A DNA stretch of 64,000 nucleotides from Campylobacter sp. 2014D-0216 (GTDB lineage: Bacteria > Campylobacterota > Campylobacteria > Campylobacterales > Campylobacteraceae). The DNA lies in contig NZ_CP063089.1 of NCBI RefSeq assembly GCF_014931215.1, positions 1,240,001 through 1,304,000 on the forward strand, given 5' to 3'. Position 1 is the first letter of the stretch; each line of letters begins with the position of its first letter. Positions 46,659 to 55,671 of the stretch are shown here, piece after piece. Below the pieces are notes generated by a model. That model had not been told where the DNA came from, searched no databases, and saw only the letters and a list, made by a program, of their open reading frames with translations. A program made the position numbers and the translations under genes.

Positions 46659-47770
46659 TATATATCCCTAAATATTTTTTGCTTGTTTATGGTAAATAAA
46701 ATATTATTTTTTAATAGTTTATAAAATTGCTCAGAACTATTTAAAAATTCTAGTCTTTTATTTTCAATACTGGCGCATTTATTGGTATTTAAAATTGCTT
46801 CTAATATATCTTTTTCTTCTGCTTTTACTCTTATTATTTTATTAACATCAGTTCTGCCATCTTGTCTTGAGCCAACTAAAATTCCATTTACATTAAGATA
46901 TAAAGCTTCTTTTATTATACAACTTGAATTTCCTATGATAAAATCAGCATTTTTTAGCAAACTTATAAAATACTCAAATCTTAAGGAAGGAAAAATTTTA
47001 AATCTTTTATTATTTTTAAGTCTTTCGTAGTTTTGCAAAATTAACTCAAAGCCTAAATCGTTATTTGGGTAAACAACTATATAATTTTTATTACTCTTTA
47101 TAAGAGCATTTACAAACTCTTCACTTTGTTTATATAAAGAGTTTATTTCGGTTGTAACCGGGTGAAATATAACTATGGCATAATTTTTAAATTCTATATC
47201 ATAATATTTTTTTGCCTCATCTAAAGATATAGTATTGTTTAGCAATTCTAAATCAGGAGAACCTATAATAAAAATAGATTTCTCATCTTCACCCATTTGT
47301 ATTAATCTTTTTTTTGCTATTTCATCATTTACTAAATGAATATGTGCTAATTTGCTAATAGCGTGTCTCAAACTCTCATCTATAGTTCCCGAAAGCTCTC
47401 CACCTTCTATATGTGCCACCAAGATGTTATTTAAACTTCCTACTATAGCAGCAGCCAAAGGCTCTACTCTATCACCATGCACTACTATCAAATCAGGTTC
47501 TATCTCATGTATAAATTTAGAAAAACCATCTATTGTTGATGATAAAGCTTTATCCATCTGATAATACTTATCGTGATTTATATATTTATATATATTTTTA
47601 AAACCACATTTTTCTATTTCCGTATACGTAGAGCCAAACTTTTTACTCATATGCATACCGGTTGCAAATATAAACAATTCAAATTCATTTGAATTTTCAA
47701 CTTTCATCATTAGTGATTTTATTTTAGAAAAATCAGCTCTAGTTCCACTAACAAAAACTATTTTTTTCAT
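46658..47770 (-). CDS. neuC: UDP-N-acetylglucosamine 2-epimerase (hydrolysing)
   Basis: 370 residues that convert UDP-GlcNAc to ManNAc and [51 protein letters not shown] and [11 protein letters not shown] are the family motifs. It supplies ManNAc to NeuB. It overlaps neuB by an ATGA. It is a paralogue of legG, which acts on a different NDP-sugar. Confidence 0.92.
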   Translation of the reverse strand: MKKIVFVSGTRADFSKIKSLMMKVENSNEFELFIFATGMHMSKKFGSTYTEIEKCGFKNIYKYINHDKYYQMDKALSSTIDGFSKFIHEIEPDLIVVHGDRVEPLAAAIVGSLNNILVAHIEGGELSGTIDESLRHAISKLAHIHLVNDEIAKKRLIQMGEDEKSIFIIGSPDLELLNNTISLDEAKKYYDIEFKNYAIVIFHPVTTEINSLYKQSEEFVNALIKSNKNYIVVYPNNDLGFELILQNYERLKNNKRFKIFPSLRFEYFISLLKNADFIIGNSSCIIKEALYLNVNGILVGSRQDGRTDVNKIIRVKAEEKDILEAILNTNKCASIENKRLEFLNSSEQFYKLLKNNILFTINKQKIFRDI

Positions 47771-48798
47771 TCAAAATCATCCCAAGTTAGTTGTATATTA
47801 TTTTTTATATCTTTTTTTGCTCTTTTTCCAAGTATGGCTTCAAAATCCTTTGCACTTATGCCACCTTTTGAAGGTCTTTTTACCCAAATATTATCCATAG
47901 ATAAAATTTCACCCTTTTTTATATCTTTAATACTTACTACGCTAGCAAATGCAAAATCAATAGTTACTTGCTCTTCTTTTAAAGGGTTTTTATTATTATC
48001 ACCTCTTAAAAGTACCATTTCTTGCGTTTGATTTATAAGATCTTTTAAAGCATTTTCATCCATAGAGCAAACTATATCAGGGCCTTTTCTATCCATGGTA
48101 TCTGTAAAGTGTCTTTCTAGTACACTTGCTCCTAGCGCAACAGCGCCTAAACAAGCAAGATTGTTTGTAGTGTGATCACTGAGTCCATAAAGACAATTAA
48201 ATTCTTTATGTAATTCTAACATAGCTTGTAATCTTACTAAATGCGATGGAGTGGGGTATAAATTTGTAGTATGAAGCAAAACAAAAGGTATTTCATAATC
48301 TCTAAGTATCTTAACTGTGGGTTTTATACTTTCTATGCTATTCATTCCGGTGCTTATAATCATAGGTTTTTTAAATTGTGCTATATGTTTTATTAAAGGA
48401 TAATTGTTGCATTCACCTGAGCCTATCTTATAAGCACTTACACCCATATCTTCCAAACGATTTGCTGCAGCTCTACTAAATGGGGTACTAAGATACACCA
48501 AACCTTGCTTTTCTACATACTCTTTTAAAGCTAATTCATCTTTATAGTTCAATGCACATTGTTCCATAATCTCATAAATGCTAATATTTGCATTACCCGG
48601 TATAACACTTTTAGCTTCTTGACTCATTTCATCTTCAACTATATGAGTTTGGTGTTTTATTATCTTAGCTCCTGCTCTTTTGGCTGCATCTACCATAAGT
48701 TTTGCTATCTCTAAACTACCATTATGGTTTATACCTATTTCTGGGATTACCAAAGGATTTTTTTGAGAAATAGTTAATTTATCTATTTTTATTTGCAT
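47767..48798 (-). CDS. neuB: N-acetylneuraminic acid synthase
   Basis: 343 residues that condense ManNAc with PEP to Neu5Ac. The barrel start is [44 protein letters not shown] and [19 protein letters not shown] follow, and then a C-terminal SAF domain. It resembles C. jejuni LOS NeuB1 rather than LegI or PseI. It overlaps the end of cstIII by 20 bases. Confidence 0.93.
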   Translation of the reverse strand: MQIKIDKLTISQKNPLVIPEIGINHNGSLEIAKLMVDAAKRAGAKIIKHQTHIVEDEMSQEAKSVIPGNANISIYEIMEQCALNYKDELALKEYVEKQGLVYLSTPFSRAAANRLEDMGVSAYKIGSGECNNYPLIKHIAQFKKPMIISTGMNSIESIKPTVKILRDYEIPFVLLHTTNLYPTPSHLVRLQAMLELHKEFNCLYGLSDHTTNNLACLGAVALGASVLERHFTDTMDRKGPDIVCSMDENALKDLINQTQEMVLLRGDNNKNPLKEEQVTIDFAFASVVSIKDIKKGEILSMDNIWVKRPSKGGISAKDFEAILGKRAKKDIKNNIQLTWDDFE

Positions 48799-49678
48799 AT
48801 TTTTCCTTTAAGTAGTGTTTTAAGTCACTTGGAAGATGGAACAAGTCTTTAAATAGCTTATAATATATATTTTGTTTAAGTTTTAAATCTTGATTTTGCA
48901 CCTTATATATGGTATTTTTATATTCGGAATTTGGTATCAAAATATCATTTATATAATCACTCGGTTTATCTTTTAATATAAAATTACTATTCTTTATAGG
49001 TGCCAAATCTATATATTTACTAATTGATCTATTTTCATTTAAGGTATAGAAATTGATACTATATTTTTCTTTTAAAAAAATTAAAGCATCTAGATCGAAA
49101 TTTTTAGAATGACCTTCATAAACACTATCTTTATCATTAAAATTTGGTAGTAGACTTAATATATTACACTGTTTACTTTCAAATGCATACATGTTATTTT
49201 TATCATCATAAAAATCAATACCTGTCAAATATATATTTTTATATCCTAAAGCAACAGCAGCAGCACACATATAAATTCCAGAAGTTATTCTTTTGTTTTC
49301 ATAAATTTCATTGTATTTCACAAATACAAGAAAATCATTTATTTTAGATAATACTTCATGCCCTAATAATGCATCACAAAAATAACTAGGAAATAATTTT
49401 ATAAAATTCTCATCATCTATTAATGGTAAATTAAAAGTAGAGCAAACTATATTTTCTATAATATATTCTCCATTTTGTATGAGTTTTTTACTAGTATAGT
49501 ATTGCTCAAAAAACACAAAAGGATTAAAAAAGGCATATTTAATATTATTACCCACAAAATATTTATCTTCAAAATAAAACTGATTACATCTAAATACATC
49601 AAATTCTTTTGGCAACCTTTTATAATCTATATTTTTTAAACTAGGACCGTTACCGCAAACCAAAGCATTATTTACCAA
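48779..49678 (-). CDS. cstIII: alpha-2,3-sialyltransferase CstIII (GT42)
   Basis: 299 residues from a TTG with AAGGA about eight bases upstream. GT42 motifs are [15 protein letters not shown] (nucleotide site), [13 protein letters not shown] and [16 protein letters not shown]. The catalytic tyrosines lie in LTGIDFYDD, and the catalytic-base histidine in YEGHSKNFD. The C-terminus [18 protein letters not shown] matches CstIII as I remember it, better than CstII. It transfers Neu5Ac from CMP-Neu5Ac to terminal galactose on LOS. It heads the sialic-acid operon. Mono- or bifunctionality cannot be told by eye. Confidence 0.9.
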   Translation of the reverse strand: MVNNALVCGNGPSLKNIDYKRLPKEFDVFRCNQFYFEDKYFVGNNIKYAFFNPFVFFEQYYTSKKLIQNGEYIIENIVCSTFNLPLIDDENFIKLFPSYFCDALLGHEVLSKINDFLVFVKYNEIYENKRITSGIYMCAAAVALGYKNIYLTGIDFYDDKNNMYAFESKQCNILSLLPNFNDKDSVYEGHSKNFDLDALIFLKEKYSINFYTLNENRSISKYIDLAPIKNSNFILKDKPSDYINDILIPNSEYKNTIYKVQNQDLKLKQNIYYKLFKDLFHLPSDLKHYLKEKYANKNR

Positions 49679-49705
49679 GAAAGCTTCCTTTGATTAACAA
49701 ATTTA

Positions 49706-49713
49706 ATTATAAT
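49706..49713. promoter_or_regulatory. overlapping divergent -10 elements (cstIII / GT2 copy A)
   Basis: ATTATAAT gives TATAAT on the minus strand (49711-49706, 28 bases before the cstIII TTG) and on the plus strand (49708-49713, 47 bases before GT2 copy A). Confidence 0.45.
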
Positions 49714-49752
49714 ATATTTTATTTACGCTGATTTAAAATAAACATAAAACTA

Positions 49753-50314
49753 AAGTATACATGAATAATCCTTTAGTCTCTATTATTATACCAATATACA
49801 ATGTAGCACCGTACCTAAAAGAATGCCTAGATAGTGTTATTAATCAAACTTATAGAAATTTAGATATTATTTTGGTTAATGATGGGAGTGATGATGAAAG
49901 CTTAGATATAGCTTTAGAATATCTCAATAAAGATGAAAGAATATTTCTAATCTCTAAGGAAAATGGGGGTCAATCTTCTGCAAGAAATATGGGCTTAGAA
50001 TTTATAAAAGGGACTAAACTTAGAAGTTTTTTTGAAGATAACATCGAACAAGACATAATCTCTTTTACTTCAACTCACACTTTTGATAAAAATACAAAAA
50101 TAATTAATAAAGAAACTATAAAATCGAATTTTATACAAATTCAAAAAAGATACATAAAAACAAGTATCGAAAATATAAATGATTTCTTAGTCCAGGAACT
50201 ACCAAATTCTATAATTCACTTTCTGGATTCTGATGATTATTTTTTAAACAATTGTATAGAACTTTGCGTAAAAGAAATGGTTGAAAAAGATTTAGATATT
50301 TGCACACATAACTT
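49753..50314 (+). repeat. GT2 5' module, copy A
   Basis: About 560 bp, starting AAGTATAC before the ATG and ending in CACATAACTT. By eye it is identical to copy C (57261-57821) and differs from copy B (52448-53006) at about ten positions in two clusters. All three copies are in the same direction. Confidence 0.9.
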
Positions 50315-50345
50315 TGAAGAATATCGTGAAGAGAAATCTTTTTAA
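49761..50345 (+). CDS. truncated GT2 glycosyltransferase (copy A, N-terminal module only)
   Basis: 194 residues. The GT-A core starts [18 protein letters not shown], with LVNDGSDDESLD and [14 protein letters not shown]. An extra segment of about 65 residues comes before the DxD motif FLDSDDYF (155-161). The related proteins at 52456 and 57268 have about 210-230 further residues; here ten unrelated residues follow the shared module and the frame ends. It is likely non-functional or a silent donor for recombination. It lies between cstIII and cgtB. Confidence 0.75.
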   Translation: MNNPLVSIIIPIYNVAPYLKECLDSVINQTYRNLDIILVNDGSDDESLDIALEYLNKDERIFLISKENGGQSSARNMGLEFIKGTKLRSFFEDNIEQDIISFTSTHTFDKNTKIINKETIKSNFIQIQKRYIKTSIENINDFLVQELPNSIIHFLDSDDYFLNNCIELCVKEMVEKDLDICTHNFEEYREEKSF

Positions 50346-50464
50346 AGATCCAACAATAAATCTAACACAAAAAATTAAAAACTTATTCTTTTTTTTAAAT
50401 AAGCTTTTATTTATTTTTATGTTATAACATTATATTTAGTTTTAAATTACCAAAAAGATAAATC

Positions 50465-51364
50465 ATGAGTCAAATTTCTATCATACTACCAACTTATAAT
50501 GTAGAAAAATATATAGCTAGAGCATTAGAAAGTTGTATCAATCAAACTTTTAAAGACATAGAAATCATTATAGTAGATGACCTTGGTAATGATAAAAGCA
50601 TAGATATAGCTAAAGAATATGCTAGTAAAGATGATAGGATAAAAATCATACACAATGAAGAGAATTTAAAACTTTTAAGAGCAAGATATGAAGGTGTCAA
50701 AGTGGCAACTTCACCTTATATAATGTTTTTAGATCCGGATGATTATTTAGAGCTTAATGCTTGTGAAGAATGTGCTAAAATTTTAAACACAAACAAAAAA
50801 TTAGATTTAGTATTTTTTGATGTATTTGTGTTAAATAACAGTAGTAAAACAGAAAGAAAATTGAATTTTCAAGAAAAATATTATACAAAAAAAGACTTTT
50901 TAAAGAAGCTATTAAAAACTAAAAATCTCTTTTGGACAATATGGGGAAAAGTCATAAAAAAAGAGTTATATCTAGATGCCTTTGATCTAATACCACTAGA
51001 AAAAAATATTAAAATCAATATGGCCGAAGATGTTTTGCTATATTATCCTTTAATAAATATCTCAAATACTATATTTTGTTTGAATAAAAATCTATATAAT
51101 TATCAAATAAATAACTCCTCTATAACAGGAGTATCAACATTACAAAATATAAACACAAACATACAACAACAAGATAATGTTGTCAATCTACTAAAAAAAA
51201 TACAACATAATTACAATTTTAATTTGGCTTTATTGTTTTTAATTAAATATTTTTTATTGATTGAAAAATATTCATTGTCAGGTAAGAAAAATTCCCTTTA
51301 TTGCAAATTCAATATTTTTTTTAAAAAAATTCAATTTAAATTTTATCGCTTTCTAAAGATGTAA
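50465..51364 (+). CDS. cgtB: beta-1,3-galactosyltransferase, CgtB/WlaN type
   Basis: 299-residue GT2 enzyme. [16 protein letters not shown] starts the GT-A fold, [10 protein letters not shown] holds the DxD, and the middle ([30 protein letters not shown]) fits C. jejuni CgtB/WlaN, which adds Gal beta-1,3 to GalNAc to build a GM1-like epitope. The first 75 or so residues recur at 34283. Its last 29 bases overlap cgtA on the other strand. The assignment rests on remembered similarity and on the neighbours cgtA, cstIII and neuBCA. Confidence 0.82.
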   Translation: MSQISIILPTYNVEKYIARALESCINQTFKDIEIIIVDDLGNDKSIDIAKEYASKDDRIKIIHNEENLKLLRARYEGVKVATSPYIMFLDPDDYLELNACEECAKILNTNKKLDLVFFDVFVLNNSSKTERKLNFQEKYYTKKDFLKKLLKTKNLFWTIWGKVIKKELYLDAFDLIPLEKNIKINMAEDVLLYYPLINISNTIFCLNKNLYNYQINNSSITGVSTLQNINTNIQQQDNVVNLLKKIQHNYNFNLALLFLIKYFLLIEKYSLSGKKNSLYCKFNIFFKKIQFKFYRFLKM

Positions 51365-52397
51365 GCTTTTTGTATATTTGCTTTAGCACTCTATATTCTA
51401 GCATTTCAAAGTCTATTTGATTTTTTAATTTTTCTTTATTATCCTTAATAAATTCATCCAAGTCAATCCAAGTTAATTGATTACAATCGTTTTTTCTGCA
51501 ACTTTTTATAAATGGGAAATGATAATTATTAAGTTCTGTATAAAAGAAAACTTTCTTTTTAAAAGATAAAACTTCATAAGATTTTGTAAATTTTGATTTA
51601 ATATCAACTATATTCCAATTAAAACTATTTCTTTCAATCAGCACTTCTCTCCAAAATAAATTAGTATTTTGTATCAATAAGCAGTCTCCAGGAGCCCTTA
51701 AAACCATTCCATCTCTATCCTGATAAACATAAAATTTCCCATCGTTAAATACAAAATCTATTCTAGAATAACTAACCACATGATAATCTTTTTTAGGTAT
51801 ATAAAAACTCTTGTATAGCCTTTTAGCATCATAGTAATGATCTACATCTATTTTTATAAGCCATTCTCCTTGAGGAATAAAACTTGCAATATAATTATAA
51901 TAGCTATAAAGTTTATTTTCTTCACCTTGTGGATTTTCAATTTGCACTTCATAAGGATATTTTACTGGTATAAAAGAAGGATACTGCTTACAAAATTCTA
52001 AAATAATTTCCTCACTTCCATCGGTACAGTCATTATATCCTATAACACCTCTTTGTATGGCGGGCAATATGCTCTCTAGCGAAGCTCTTAAGGTTGTAGC
52101 CTCATTCTTTACCCTTATAAAAGCCCAAGGATTTAAAGGAGTTTTTGGGTCTTTTGATTTTGGATCAAAATCAAAAAATCCTTTATGTTTTTTTGTATTA
52201 CAAATAGTTTTATTAACTTCAAGAAAGTAATCATTGGAAAACAAGTTCATTTTATATGCTAAATTTCCATTTAATACAGAATCTATTTTTTGTAATGTAA
52301 TAATCTTGTTATCCAAAAAAAATCTTATTTTTTTTCTTATATGACTTATAGGTATAAAAAATAAAAATATTTTTATAATTATCTCTCTTGTTTTCAT
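51336..52397 (-). CDS. cgtA: beta-1,4-N-acetylgalactosaminyltransferase CgtA
   Basis: 353 residues from the ATG at 52397. The open frame extends 33 codons further, but that stretch is antisense to the repeated GT2 start and is rejected. The core [35 protein letters not shown], the DxD in [12 protein letters not shown] and the C-terminus [12 protein letters not shown] match CgtA of C. jejuni. The enzyme adds GalNAc to sialylated galactose, giving a GM2-like structure. The N-terminal 75 residues are more diverged than the rest. Confidence 0.88.
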   Translation of the reverse strand: MKTREIIIKIFLFFIPISHIRKKIRFFLDNKIITLQKIDSVLNGNLAYKMNLFSNDYFLEVNKTICNTKKHKGFFDFDPKSKDPKTPLNPWAFIRVKNEATTLRASLESILPAIQRGVIGYNDCTDGSEEIILEFCKQYPSFIPVKYPYEVQIENPQGEENKLYSYYNYIASFIPQGEWLIKIDVDHYYDAKRLYKSFYIPKKDYHVVSYSRIDFVFNDGKFYVYQDRDGMVLRAPGDCLLIQNTNLFWREVLIERNSFNWNIVDIKSKFTKSYEVLSFKKKVFFYTELNNYHFPFIKSCRKNDCNQLTWIDLDEFIKDNKEKLKNQIDFEMLEYRVLKQIYKKLTSLESDKI

Positions 52398-52421
52398 GCT
52401 CTCTTGTTTTTCTTTTTTGGA

Positions 52422-52427
52422 TATAAT
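52422..52427 (+). promoter_or_regulatory. -10 element before GT2 copy B
   Basis: TATAAT preceded by a T-rich stretch, 28 bases before the ATG at 52456, in the short gap between divergent cgtA and GT2 copy B. Confidence 0.5.
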
Positions 52428-52447
52428 ATAAAAAATCAATCTAATGA

Positions 52448-53006
52448 AAGTATACATGAATAATCCTTTAGTCTCTATTATTATACCAATATACAATGTA
52501 GCACCGTACCTAAAAGAATGCCTAGATAGTGTTATTAATCAAACTTATAGAAATTTAGATATTATTTTGGTTAACGATGGGGGTGATGATGAAAGCTTAG
52601 ATATAGCTTTAGAATATCTCAATAAAGATGAAAGAATATTTCTAATCTCTAAGGAAAATGGGGGACTAAGCTCCGCAAGAAATATGGGCTTAGAATTTAT
52701 AAAAGGGACTAAACTTAGAAGTTTTTTTGAAGATAACATCGAACAAGACATAATCTCTTTTACTTCAACTCACACTTTTGATAAAAATACAAAAATAATT
52801 AATAAAGAAACTATAAAATCGAATTTTATACAAATTCAAAAAAGATACATAAAAACAAGTATCGAAAATATAAATGATTTCTTAGTCCAGGAACTACCAA
52901 ATTCTATAATTCACTTTCTGGATTCTGATGATTATTTTTTAAACAATTGTATAGAACTTTGCGTAAAAGAAATGGTTGAAAAAGATTTAGATATTTGCAC
53001 ACATAA
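52448..53006 (+). repeat. GT2 5' module, copy B
   Basis: Same module as at 49753 and 57261. Differences are near 52575-52582 (GGGGGTGATG for GGGAGTGATG and nearby C for T) and near 52664-52675 (ACTAAGCTCC for TCAATCTTCT). It breaks from the others at ACATAA|TCATC. Confidence 0.9.
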
Positions 53007-53649
53007 TCATCAAGAAGACAATGAAACTACTGGAAAAACTACAAAAAAATTTTTTGAAAAGCTACCCGGCAACAGTAAATATAACCCATCATACCTAATA
53101 AAGCTAAATAAAAAATACAATTTCTATTTTACATGGCAAGGTGCTTTTCAAGCTAATATATTAAATCAATATAATCTTCGTTTCACTCATGGAATTTACC
53201 ACGAAGACCATGATTTTGGAACCATACTATTTTACTTAGCAAACAAAATGTTCCATACCGAAAAAACATTATTAACCTATAGAATCCGACAAGGCAGCAT
53301 TACTAATTTTGATAATTCAACAAAAAAAATACCAAAATCTTTACACCATTTAAAAAATTATTTTAAAAACTACTTAGAACTTAGAATATATTTTAAAATA
53401 TATTGTGATATTGTAATCGCACAAAACATATATCTTTTTAATCAATATATAAATGATGACTTTTTGAAAAAAAGTATTAAAAGATATTATATTCATTATT
53501 TTGATATAAAAATCACAAATGATCCTTTAAATTTAAAAAATGAAATTCGAACATTTGTAAAAAATATAACATTATATAACATATACCTAAAACTAAGAAA
53601 TTACATAAGACACCCAAAAAAAATAATAGGCTTCAAATGTATCATATAG
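52456..53649 (+). CDS. GT2 glycosyltransferase (copy B, full length)
   Basis: 397 residues. The shared N-terminal module (1-183) carries the GT-A core and FLDSDDYF. It is followed by a different C-terminal half that includes [20 protein letters not shown] and [13 protein letters not shown], a block also found in copy C. It resembles the two-part LOS galactosyl/glucosyl transferases of C. jejuni outer core. One change, DGGDDES for DGSDDES in the nucleotide-binding loop, could affect activity. The end overlaps the GT8 gene by 13 bases. Confidence 0.82.
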   Translation: MNNPLVSIIIPIYNVAPYLKECLDSVINQTYRNLDIILVNDGGDDESLDIALEYLNKDERIFLISKENGGLSSARNMGLEFIKGTKLRSFFEDNIEQDIISFTSTHTFDKNTKIINKETIKSNFIQIQKRYIKTSIENINDFLVQELPNSIIHFLDSDDYFLNNCIELCVKEMVEKDLDICTHNHQEDNETTGKTTKKFFEKLPGNSKYNPSYLIKLNKKYNFYFTWQGAFQANILNQYNLRFTHGIYHEDHDFGTILFYLANKMFHTEKTLLTYRIRQGSITNFDNSTKKIPKSLHHLKNYFKNYLELRIYFKIYCDIVIAQNIYLFNQYINDDFLKKSIKRYYIHYFDIKITNDPLNLKNEIRTFVKNITLYNIYLKLRNYIRHPKKIIGFKCII

Positions 53650-54839
53650 TTTTTAGCGCCGATGAATCATATATAAAATATACCGCGGTTTTAATTACAA
53701 GTATAGTATTTAACACAAACAAACACCAAAAGATGAGAAATGAAAAATATTATTTTCACATACTAAGCAATTTTGTCAGTAATAAAAATCGAAATAAACT
53801 TTTAAAATTACAAAATACATTAGATAAACTATTTCCATGTGAAATTATCATTCATATTCAAAACGATAATGATTTTATTAATTTTCCAAATTCAGGAGCT
53901 GCCCATAGTTTAAAAATTCCCTACTATAGGTTAAAATTAAGCCTAATTTTTAACAAAAATATCGAAAAGTGTTTGTATTTAGATTCTGACATGCTCTGTA
54001 TGTGCGACATAAGAAAAATATTTACCATAGATCTTCATAATAAAATAGCAGGGGTTGTTGGTGATCTTGGATCTAAAAAAAATAAAATAAAATACATAGA
54101 AAACAATAAAAAAATAATTCATCGCTTCGATGAAAATTATTTCAACTCAGGTTTTTTACTTATCAACTTAAAAGAATGGAATAAACACAATATAGAGCAA
54201 AAATGCGAGGATTTAGCTAGTAAATGCTACTATATAAAAGCCGCGGATCAGGATTTGCTAAATGCGGTCATAAAACCACAACATCAATTAAAATTTGACT
54301 TTTCTTATAACTTCAGCACTGTTGCATTTTGTTATGTAATCTGCAAAGATGAGAGTAAAAATAGACTAAACTACACTCGTTCTGAGTTTAATATTGCTAG
54401 TAAAAATCCAAAAATTCTTCATTATGGAGAGAAGCCTTGGAGATTTTTAAAATCTTATTTTGATTATAATAACAAAAATATAAATGACCATTGGTGGCAA
54501 ATAGCAGAAAATACCCCTATCTTCAACCGTGAACTACTTAAAAACAAACTCAAAACTAATACTCATTTATTGTGTGCTGGATTAGGACAAGAACTCTTAA
54601 AAGCTACTTTAAAATTCAACTTATTTAAGATTTACTTTTTAATCAAACGAACAAATGATGATTCACGGTATATATATCAAGCAAAGAAAATTCAAGATAA
54701 TATCTTTGGGGTTTGCTGCATATTAGGCACTGCTATTTTATATGCTAGAAACTCCAATAAAAATTTCTTTAGCGTATATTTTAAATCCTTAAAAATTATT
54801 TATCATTTTAAAAAATATGCAAATAAATCGAGAGCTTAA
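53637..54839 (+). CDS. glycosyltransferase family 8 protein
   Basis: 400 residues. The GT8 pattern is [20 protein letters not shown] at the start, the DxD motif CLYLDSDMLCMCDI (about 113-126), NSGFLLINLKEWNK, the ADQDLLNAVI segment and LHYGEKPW. GT8 enzymes of this type add alpha-linked galactose or glucose to LOS. The C-terminal 100 residues are basic and amphipathic, as expected for membrane contact. It is co-transcribed with GT2 copy B. Confidence 0.85.
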   Translation: MYHIVFSADESYIKYTAVLITSIVFNTNKHQKMRNEKYYFHILSNFVSNKNRNKLLKLQNTLDKLFPCEIIIHIQNDNDFINFPNSGAAHSLKIPYYRLKLSLIFNKNIEKCLYLDSDMLCMCDIRKIFTIDLHNKIAGVVGDLGSKKNKIKYIENNKKIIHRFDENYFNSGFLLINLKEWNKHNIEQKCEDLASKCYYIKAADQDLLNAVIKPQHQLKFDFSYNFSTVAFCYVICKDESKNRLNYTRSEFNIASKNPKILHYGEKPWRFLKSYFDYNNKNINDHWWQIAENTPIFNRELLKNKLKTNTHLLCAGLGQELLKATLKFNLFKIYFLIKRTNDDSRYIYQAKKIQDNIFGVCCILGTAILYARNSNKNFFSVYFKSLKIIYHFKKYANKSRA

Positions 54840-55671
54840 TAACCTTTGTTATTTTTACATAATTTTTCTTAAAAAATTGCAAAAAGATATTTTCTTTTAC
54901 CCTTTGATTTATTTGCAAACCCTTATAAGTTGCTATCCTCTCAATTAAATACCCATTTTTATCATCTTCTATAATACCACCAGAGTCTAATATCAGTATT
55001 AAAGGTGATACTTAAAAGTATAATTTACACTCTCAACCAAAACCTTTCCAATAGCCACACATTATATAAATACCAGATTACAAATATTCCTTTTTTATAT
55101 CTTTTGCAAAAGATTTTAATATGACTAAATTTTCAATCTTATAATCTTTTATTTTGCTTTTTATAGTATTTTTTAATTCACTCTCTTCAACTATATTTAA
55201 ACCCACTCTTTGTATTTTATATCTTCTTGCACATGTTTACAAATTTTAACTTGACCAACAATACGTATCAAAATAATTATTTTTTTCTTCTATATTTTTT
55301 AAACTCATATGAACAAAATTGATATATTTTGTATTTTTATTTTTAAAGAAAGGAAAATGAGGGCAATTATTAAAAATCATCACATCAATATTTTTATATC
55401 TTTGTTTTAGTAAAAAACTCTCATAATGCTTATAAATATAGCTTATAAAATAATTTTTCTTTTTTTACATCAGCTCTTGATTTATTATGCAAATAATCTA
55501 TTTTAATATTGTCATTTAATTTATAAACTACATCAATTCCTTGTTTATAAAAACTAAAAATTTTATATCATGCCCAAGCTCAAAAAGTGCATTTGCCAAA
55601 TTTGCAACAACCCTTTCGGCACCACCTCCTATGGTAATACCCCGTCCCCAATTAAGTAATAAAATTTTCAT
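54840..55671 (-). pseudogene. decayed GT4-type glycosyltransferase
   Basis: From an ATG at 55671 that overlaps the upstream gene's stop (ATGA), the minus strand reads MKILLLNWGRGITIGGGAER and continues as a GT4 N-terminus (VVANLANALFELGHDIK), then shifts frame. Further fragments appear in other frames (KNKNTKYINFVHMSLKNIEE; near the end DSGGIIEDDKNGYLIE, the usual GT4 C-terminal motif). Several frameshifts and stops make it inactive. The original gene was about 280 codons or more. No intact open frame exists in this 830-bp stretch. Confidence 0.85.

Noticed and set aside
49974-49978. Short G5 runs in the GT2 modules as phase-variation tracts
   Set aside because: Five G is too short for frequent slippage, and all three frames are open through it.
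52398-52496. N-terminal extension of cgtA beginning [16 protein letters not shown], also seen before the core glucosyltransferase at 57216-57308
   Set aside because: The identical extension arises only because both genes lie divergently next to a copy of the GT2 module; it is the antisense of that repeat, and homologues start at the inner ATG.
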